Source of the DNA: Crocinitomicaceae bacterium
GTDB taxonomy: Bacteria > Bacteroidota > Bacteroidia > Flavobacteriales_G > Salibacteraceae
DNA length: 11,237 nucleotides
Direction of reading: 5' to 3'
Assembly (NCBI GenBank): GCA_018623405.1
Contig: JAAZVO010000072.1
Span: 1 to 11,237 of the forward strand
Each line of letters starts with the position of its first letter. Position 1 is the stretch's first letter. The notes under the pieces are model-generated. The model was not told where the DNA came from, ran no database searches, and saw nothing but the letters and a program-made list of their open reading frames with translations. Of this stretch, positions 6,940-11,237 are shown piece after piece. The translations under genes and the position numbers were made by a program.

Positions 6940-8298
6940 TTATTTAATTGTGCTGATAATATCAAACTTGGTGATGATGTGGTAATTATTTACATAATCC
7001 TTCATCAAAACCGCTGTGTTTTCTTTTGAAATAAGTGGCGATATTTCCTCTAATTTGACATTTGGTTCAACAATAGGAAATGGCGGCTGCATTATTTCTT
7101 CAACAGACTTACTTCCCAATTTAGGGTCTTTAAGCATTTCAGCAAATAGAAATGTGTCTGATAATGAACCAACAAATTTTTCACCTTGTTTTACCGGAAT
7201 TTGAGAAATATCATATTTCAACATTTTTCTTGAAACATGCTCTACCAACTCATCGGCTTCTACAGAAATTAGGGGTAAGTTTTTATGACCTTTAATTAGG
7301 TCCATTGCATTTGGCTTTCTATCTAAGAAACCACGGTCGCGCATCCAATCATCGTTAAAAATTTTCCCAACGTACCTTGTGCCTGAGTCGTGAAATAGAA
7401 TTACAACTACATCATCATCAGTTAATTCATCTTTTAATTGAAGCAAACCTTTTATGGCAGCTCCCGCAGAGTTTCCTAAAAACAAACCTTCTTTGGTGGC
7501 AAGTTCTCTTGTATAAACTGCTGCATCCTTGTCAGTTACTTTCTCAAAATGGTCTATAACGGAAAAATCTACATTTTTTGGTAAAATATCCTCACCAATG
7601 CCTTCTGTTACGTATGGATAAATCTCATTTTCATCAAACTCTCCAGTTTCATGGTATTTTTTAAATACTGAACCATAAGTATCAATACCCCAAATTTTGA
7701 TATTTGGATTTTTCTCTTTTAAATATTTTCCAACACCTGAAATTGTTCCACCTGTTCCAACACCTACCACAAAATGAGTGATTTTACCTTCAGTCTGTTC
7801 CCAAATTTCAGGCCCTGTAGAAAGGTAATGGCCTTTGGTGTTTGATGGGTTATCGTATTGGTTTACATACCATGAATTTGGAATTTCTTCGGCTAACCTT
7901 TTTGCTACCGAGTAGTAAGATCTTGGATCGGTAGGCTCTACGTTGGTTGGGCAAACAATAACTTCTGCCCCAACAGCCCTTAAAATGTCAATTTTTTCTT
8001 GAGATTGCTTGTCAGCAACAGTAAAAATAACCTTGTAACCTTTAACAATGGCAGCTAATGCCAAACCCATTCCGGTATTGCCTGAAGTACCTTCAATTAT
8101 AGTTCCACCCGGTTTAATTAAACCTTCTTTTTCGGCATCTTCTACCATTTGAAGCGCCATTCTGTCTTTAACTGAATTTCCGGGATTAAAGGTTTCAATT
8201 TTTCCTAAAATTGTTCCTTTTACGCCTTCCGTAAGTTTGTTGATTTTAACCAATGGTGTATTGCCAATGGTTTCTAGGATGTTGTTGTAAATTTTCAA
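6940..8298 (-). CDS. cbs: Cystathionine beta-synthase with C-terminal CBS domain pair
   Basis: This PLP enzyme is predicted to condense serine with homocysteine to give cystathionine (reverse transsulfuration) in the cytosol. Of its 452 residues, about 1-325 form the fold-type II catalytic domain. NPGNSVKDR (38-46) carries the Schiff-base Lys44. EGTSGNTG (69-76) is the substrate/carboxylate loop, GVGTGGT (179-185) binds the PLP phosphate, and GNSAGAA (275-281) contacts the pyridine nitrogen. Residues about 335-452 form two CBS motifs (a Bateman module), which in eukaryotic enzymes bind S-adenosylmethionine. The N-terminal haem-binding extension of animal enzymes is absent. O-acetylserine sulfhydrylases share the catalytic motifs but usually lack the CBS pair. 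A sulfhydrylase or H2S-producing side activity cannot be excluded. The start is probably TTG at 8298: no ATG exists between the upstream in-frame stop (8337-8335) and Met47. It is followed after 6 bases, in the same frame, by the BtuF-fold gene. Confidence 0.93.
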   Translation of the reverse strand: MKIYNNILETIGNTPLVKINKLTEGVKGTILGKIETFNPGNSVKDRMALQMVEDAEKEGLIKPGGTIIEGTSGNTGMGLALAAIVKGYKVIFTVADKQSQEKIDILRAVGAEVIVCPTNVEPTDPRSYYSVAKRLAEEIPNSWYVNQYDNPSNTKGHYLSTGPEIWEQTEGKITHFVVGVGTGGTISGVGKYLKEKNPNIKIWGIDTYGSVFKKYHETGEFDENEIYPYVTEGIGEDILPKNVDFSVIDHFEKVTDKDAAVYTRELATKEGLFLGNSAGAAIKGLLQLKDELTDDDVVVILFHDSGTRYVGKIFNDDWMRDRGFLDRKPNAMDLIKGHKNLPLISVEADELVEHVSRKMLKYDISQIPVKQGEKFVGSLSDTFLFAEMLKDPKLGSKSVEEIMQPPFPIVEPNVKLEEISPLISKENTAVLMKDYVNNYHIITKFDIISTIK

Positions 8299-8308
8299 TT
8301 TCGAAATT
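8297..8308. repeat. 12-bp palindrome at the predicted synthase transcription start
   Basis: AATTTCGAAATT is a perfect palindrome lying between the predicted -7 element and the TTG start, overlapping that start codon. Its position fits an operator, but A/T-rich palindromes of this length are expected a few times by chance in a window of this size and composition. Confidence 0.3.
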
Positions 8309-8312
8309 TTTG

Positions 8313-8341
8313 CAAATGTACCAATACCTAGTACCTACAAA
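8313..8341 (-). promoter_or_regulatory. Putative Bacteroidota-type promoter of the cystathionine beta-synthase gene
   Basis: On the minus strand, TACATTTG (8320 to 8313) is an exact match to TAnnTTTG. TTTG (8341 to 8338) lies 17 bases upstream, within the 17-23 base spacing reported for Flavobacterium promoters. It lies in the 47-base gap after the permease gene, with 14 bases from the -7 element to the TTG start. The same short leader is seen at the patatin promoter. It would make the synthase/BtuF-fold pair its own transcription unit. Confidence 0.55.
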
Positions 8342-8345
8342 AAAT

Positions 8346-9584
8346 TTATCTGAATTTAATTGCTTTTACCGGCGAAATTGAGCTTACTACATACGAAGGA
8401 ATAATAAGCATGATGGTACATAGTATTAAAGTGCCAATATTGAGCATTAAAAAATAACCCCACTCTAGGTTTATCGGAACATAAGGTATGTAATAAGATT
8501 CTTCGGGGAGTTTTACAAACTTGAACTTATCTTGAAGCAAACAAAACCCAATGCCAACAATGTTTCCCCAAAATAAACCAACTCCAATTAAATAGGCAGC
8601 ATTAATTAAAAACACTTTTCTAATCGTCCAATTAGTAGCTCCCATAGATTTTAGAATCCCTATAAAACCGGTTTTTTCTAAAATCATTATCAATAAGGCT
8701 GAAGACATATTTATGGCCGATACCAGAATTATTAATATGATGATGATAATCACGTTTATGTCTTGCAGTTCAAGCCAACTAAAAAGGTCGCGGTTTAGGT
8801 CTGTAATTTTTATGGTGGTTAGGTTATGGTCTATATAGTTGTAAATAAAATCATCAAGTTTTTCAAGGTCTTCATAATTATGCAATACCACTTCAAACCC
8901 CGAAACCAAATTTGGCGACCATTCATTTATTTTTTGAATGTGTCTCATATCAGCAATTACAAAGGTGTTGTCTATTTTCTCGAGGCTAGTGTTATAAATT
9001 CCTGAAACATAAAACCTGCGTGGCCTTGCTTTTTCATTCTGAATGAAGTAAACCAAAACCTTACCATTCAAGCTAAGCTTAAGTTTATCTGCAATAGATT
9101 TTGAAATTAAGATACTATCCGATGGTTCATTTTGTGGAAGTTTAAAAGGCTTTCCTTCTGTTAAGTTTTTCTCAAAAAAATCCCAATCAAAAGACTCATC
9201 AATGCCCTTTACAACAATGCCATGTAATTCTTCATCGGTTTTAATTATGCCTTCTTTATTGGCAAAGGTTTGTACTGTTCTAACGGAAGGGTTTGCTTTT
9301 AAAGGCTCAACAAAATCTTGGTATTTTCCAATTGGTCTCGAGTAATCTGTAATTAAAGGGTTAAAAGCTGAAACGGTAATATGCGAGCCGAAACCAATAA
9401 TCTTTGACCTTATTTCAGATTGAAACCCGGTTACAATGGCAACACTTGCAAGCATAATGCTTACACCTAGTGCTATGCCCGCAATAGCAATCCAAATTAT
9501 AGGGCGGGTGCTGTTTTCACCTTCTCTTGTTGAAACATTCCGTTTCGATAAAAGCCGTTTAGCAATGAAAAAATCTACTTTCAT
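8346..9584 (-). CDS. FtsX/LolC-E-type ABC transporter permease
   Basis: This 412-residue inner-membrane protein has the four-helix MacB/LolC topology. A cytosolic N-terminus (FFIAKRLLSKRN) precedes TM1 (about 29-52). A large periplasmic domain (about 53-275) follows, then TM2 (about 277-303), TM3 (about 325-350) and TM4 (about 375-398), ending in SPVKAIKFR. The cytosolic loop after TM2 carries EKTGFIGILKSMGATN (303-318), the conserved segment that docks on the ATPase in this family. Such permeases act with a LolD-type ATPase as mechanotransmitters. The closest functional model is release of lipoproteins from the inner membrane (LolCDE), but MacB-like or cell-division roles share this fold. 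No ATPase gene lies beside it, so the partner must be encoded elsewhere. The ATG at 9584 is the natural N-terminus and lies 12 bases from the divergent start of the NamZ-family gene. Confidence 0.9.
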   Translation of the reverse strand: MKVDFFIAKRLLSKRNVSTREGENSTRPIIWIAIAGIALGVSIMLASVAIVTGFQSEIRSKIIGFGSHITVSAFNPLITDYSRPIGKYQDFVEPLKANPSVRTVQTFANKEGIIKTDEELHGIVVKGIDESFDWDFFEKNLTEGKPFKLPQNEPSDSILISKSIADKLKLSLNGKVLVYFIQNEKARPRRFYVSGIYNTSLEKIDNTFVIADMRHIQKINEWSPNLVSGFEVVLHNYEDLEKLDDFIYNYIDHNLTTIKITDLNRDLFSWLELQDINVIIIIILIILVSAINMSSALLIMILEKTGFIGILKSMGATNWTIRKVFLINAAYLIGVGLFWGNIVGIGFCLLQDKFKFVKLPEESYYIPYVPINLEWGYFLMLNIGTLILCTIMLIIPSYVVSSISPVKAIKFR

Positions 9585-9596
9585 ACAAAAATTGGA

Positions 9597-10838
9597 ATGT
9601 CTATAAAATCAGCCCCAATATTACTGCTTTGGTTTTTATTAATTACCTGCGAAGGTAACAGTCAGCTGCCAATACCTGAAAATTTGAATTTCTTAATGGC
9701 ACCGGCGGCAAACCTAAAAATTGTAACCGATGAGGATATTATTACCGGAGCCGAGCAGGTGGCAACTTTAAAGGAAGCCCTTCAATTTAAAAAAGTAGGA
9801 CTTATTGCTAACCATACTAGTTTAATTGATACCACACACTTGGTTGACTCTATGCTAAAAGCTGGAATAAATGTTACCAAAATTTTCTCTCCCGAACACG
9901 GTTTTAGGGGGAAATACGATGCAGGCGAATTGGTTTCTTCCAAAAAAGACACAAAAACCGGATTGCCATTAATATCACTTTACGGACAAAATAAAAAGCC
10001 AAAACTTTCAGACCTTTTAGAAATTGATGCTATTGTTTTTGATTTACAAGATGTTGGTGTTAGGTTTTACACTTATATCTCAACACTTTATTATGCCATG
10101 GAAGCTTGCGCTGAGGCAGGTATTCCTTTATATGTTTTAGATCGCCCTAATCCAAATGGGTTTTATGTAGATGGCCCCGTATTGAAAGAAGATTTTAAAT
10201 CTTTTGTAGGGGTGGCAAAAATTCCGGTGGTTTATGGTTTAACCATTGGCGAGTTTGCAAAAATGGTAAATGAAGAGGGCTGGCTTTACAACGATTTAAA
10301 ATGTAATTTAACTGTAGTTCCTTTAAAAGGCTATCAACATAATTATTTGTATCAATTACCTGTTAAGACTTCTCCAAATTTACCTAACATGACTTCGGTT
10401 TATTTATACCCAAGTTTATGCTTTTTTGAAGGAACAGTAGTAAGTGTAGGTAGGGGAACAAACCTACCATTTCAAATTTATGGGCACCCAAGAATGAGCG
10501 GAGACTACACTTTTACACCTGAACCCACAGAAGGAGCTAGCGCCCCAAAATTAGAAGGTGAGTTTTGCAGAGGTAAGAGCTTGGAAAACTTTGACATTAA
10601 GCAATCGTTTCCAACATTTTTTACGCTAAATTATTTGATGGAGGCCTACAAAGACCTTGATTTAGGCGAAGAGTTTTTCCTAAAAAATAAGTTTATTGAT
10701 TTGCTTGCCGGAACAGACCAATTAAGAAATCAATTATTAGAAGGAAAAAATATGCAAGCTATTCGAGATTCATGGGAGCCTGAACTATCTGAGTTTCGTG
10801 CAACAAGAAAAAAGTACTTGCTTTACCCGGAATATTAA
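9597..10838 (+). CDS. namZ: DUF1343/NamZ-family exo-beta-N-acetylmuramidase (GH171)
   Basis: This 413-residue exported protein belongs to the DUF1343 family, whose characterised members (NamZ of Bacillus subtilis and Tannerella forsythia) remove terminal N-acetylmuramic acid from peptidoglycan fragments. Conserved blocks are KKVGLIANHTSL (65-76), FSPEHGFRG (97-105) with the family's invariant Glu-His (Glu100 is the likely catalytic acid), GLPLISLYGQNKKP (122-135), DAIVFDLQDVGVRFYTYIST (144-163) and DRPNPNG (182-188). A C-terminal part follows with SPNLPNMTSVYLYPS and FFEGTVVSVGRGTNLPFQIYGHP. The N-terminus is a signal peptide (about 1-22). Cys18 in LITC could be a lipoprotein attachment site, but Thr at -1 is atypical, so cleavage near Ser22 by signal peptidase I is an alternative. 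The role would be cell-wall turnover or scavenging. The ATG at 9597 retains the signal peptide. The exonuclease gene follows after 30 bases on the same strand. Confidence 0.9.
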   Translation: MSIKSAPILLLWFLLITCEGNSQLPIPENLNFLMAPAANLKIVTDEDIITGAEQVATLKEALQFKKVGLIANHTSLIDTTHLVDSMLKAGINVTKIFSPEHGFRGKYDAGELVSSKKDTKTGLPLISLYGQNKKPKLSDLLEIDAIVFDLQDVGVRFYTYISTLYYAMEACAEAGIPLYVLDRPNPNGFYVDGPVLKEDFKSFVGVAKIPVVYGLTIGEFAKMVNEEGWLYNDLKCNLTVVPLKGYQHNYLYQLPVKTSPNLPNMTSVYLYPSLCFFEGTVVSVGRGTNLPFQIYGHPRMSGDYTFTPEPTEGASAPKLEGEFCRGKSLENFDIKQSFPTFFTLNYLMEAYKDLDLGEEFFLKNKFIDLLAGTDQLRNQLLEGKNMQAIRDSWEPELSEFRATRKKYLLYPEY

Positions 10839-10864
10839 ACCTATACTTATCATTGGGGTTTAAT
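10834..10864. repeat. Inverted repeat spanning the NamZ-family gene stop codon
   Basis: Perfect 8-bp arms (ATTAAACC at 10834-10841, GGTTTAAT at 10857-10864) flank a 15-base spacer and include the TAA at 10836-10838. There is no T-tract after it and only two G-C pairs, so it is a poor terminator. It fills most of the gap before the exonuclease gene. Confidence 0.35.
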
Positions 10865-10868
10865 TGTA

Positions 10869-11237
10869 GTGTTAAAATTTACAAGTAAAGGTATTTATTG
10901 CAAGGCCGGAGATTTTTACATCGATCCTTGGAAACCAGTAAAAAAAGCCCTAATTACACATGCTCATTCAGACCATGCCCGTTGGGGAAACCAACAATAC
11001 ATTGCGGTTGAGACCTCAAAAAATATTTTGAAACATCGTTTAGGGGATGAAATCAATTTAGCGACCATTAAATATGGCGAACCACTCACAATAAATGGGG
11101 TAAAAGTTTCTTTTCATCCTGCAGGCCACATTATTGGCTCTGCACAAATTAGGGTAGAATACAAAGGAGAGGTTTGGGTAGTTTCAGGAGACTACAAGAT
11201 TGAAAAGGATGGCGTTTCTGAAGACTTTGAACAGTTA
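10869..11237 (+). CDS. Ligase-associated DNA exonuclease (MBL fold), 3' part beyond the window
   Basis: The first 123 codons of a metallo-beta-lactamase-fold nuclease are visible, running off the right edge. The translation begins MLKFTSKGIYCKAGDFYIDP, which matches the N-terminus I recall for the DNA-ligase-associated exonuclease family. The metal-binding motif ITHAHSDHARWG (HxHxDH; about residues 31-42) supplies the first zinc ligands. A second conserved His lies in FHPAGHIIGSAQI (about 90-102), and VVSGDYKIEKDG (about 109-120) provides the bridging Asp. This order (HxHxDH, H, SGD) is that of the beta-CASP/MBL nuclease group. The start is GTG at 10869: it is the first plausible start after the in-frame TAA of the preceding gene, and matches the family N-terminus. 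In bacteria this gene typically travels with an ATP-dependent DNA ligase and a ligase-associated DEXH helicase, a probable repair module. Those genes would lie beyond 11237. Confidence 0.88.
   Translation, partial: MLKFTSKGIYCKAGDFYIDPWKPVKKALITHAHSDHARWGNQQYIAVETSKNILKHRLGDEINLATIKYGEPLTINGVKVSFHPAGHIIGSAQIRVEYKGEVWVVSGDYKIEKDGVSEDFEQL

Noticed and set aside
6940..6942. Read-through or fusion of the synthase and BtuF-fold genes, since both share one frame with a single TAA between
   Set aside because: The families are normally separate proteins, the synthase ends properly after its second CBS motif, and there is no recoding signal around the TAA that I can recognise.
6185..7559. Short plus-strand open frames opposite the BtuF-fold and synthase genes
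   Set aside because: Low-complexity translations with no domain features. The minus-strand proteins are clearly conserved.
9564..9625. Possible TAnnTTTG-like elements (TACTTTCA on +, TAATATTG on -) for the divergent permease/NamZ pair
   Set aside because: One or two mismatches in the -7 element and no -33 element at the right spacing, so not reported as promoters.
10848..10855. TATCATTG as a promoter for the exonuclease gene
   Set aside because: One mismatch in the core and the nearest upstream TTG is 27 bases away. Co-transcription with the NamZ-family gene is simpler.
10834..10864. Terminator after the NamZ-family gene
   Set aside because: The inverted repeat has only two G-C pairs and no following T-tract, so it is listed as a repeat and not as a terminator.

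Overview
The window is AT-rich, almost fully coding DNA from a member of the Bacteroidota, most likely a flavobacterial or cytophagal lineage. The evidence is the RpoC sequence with its lineage-typical linker after the bridge helix, a DUF3467 gene directly after rpoC, promoter-like TAnnTTTG elements, the absence of Shine-Dalgarno sequences, and several protein families characteristic of the phylum. It reads as ordinary chromosomal core or near-core DNA. I see no insertion sequence, prophage, CRISPR array, tRNA, rRNA or integration site, and no gene-free stretch longer than about 55 bases.

Layout. Bases 1-3406 (+) hold the C-terminal four-fifths of rpoC, cut by the left edge, followed by a strong intrinsic terminator (3424-3451). 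Ten bases later a small DUF3467 gene begins (3462-3788, +). It ends tail-to-tail with, and overlaps by four bases, a block of four genes on the minus strand. In transcription order these are an FtsX/LolC-type permease (9584-8346), a two-domain cystathionine beta-synthase (8298-6940), a BtuF-fold protein without signal peptide (6933-6160) and an outer-membrane patatin-like phospholipase fused to a BamA-type barrel (6112-3785). Divergent from the permease, only 12 bases away, is a NamZ/DUF1343 exo-N-acetylmuramidase gene (9597-10838, +). It is followed by the start of a DNA-ligase-associated metallo-beta-lactamase-fold exonuclease (10869 to the right edge, +).

How the parts work together. rpoC is the end of the ribosomal protein/RNA polymerase operon, and DUF3467 probably depends on read-through of the rpoC terminator. 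In the minus-strand block I can place Bacteroidota-type promoters before the synthase gene and before the patatin gene, so it is probably several units rather than one operon. The tightest pair is the synthase and the BtuF-fold gene: 6 bases apart, same frame, both apparently starting with TTG. The permease, the patatin-barrel protein and NamZ all act at the cell envelope. The exonuclease belongs to a DNA-repair group whose usual partners (ATP-dependent ligase and ligase-associated helicase) would lie beyond the right edge.

No clearly new system is evident. The items most worth a second look are the cytosolic BtuF-fold protein coupled to cystathionine beta-synthase, and the DUF3467 gene placed behind the rpoC terminator.
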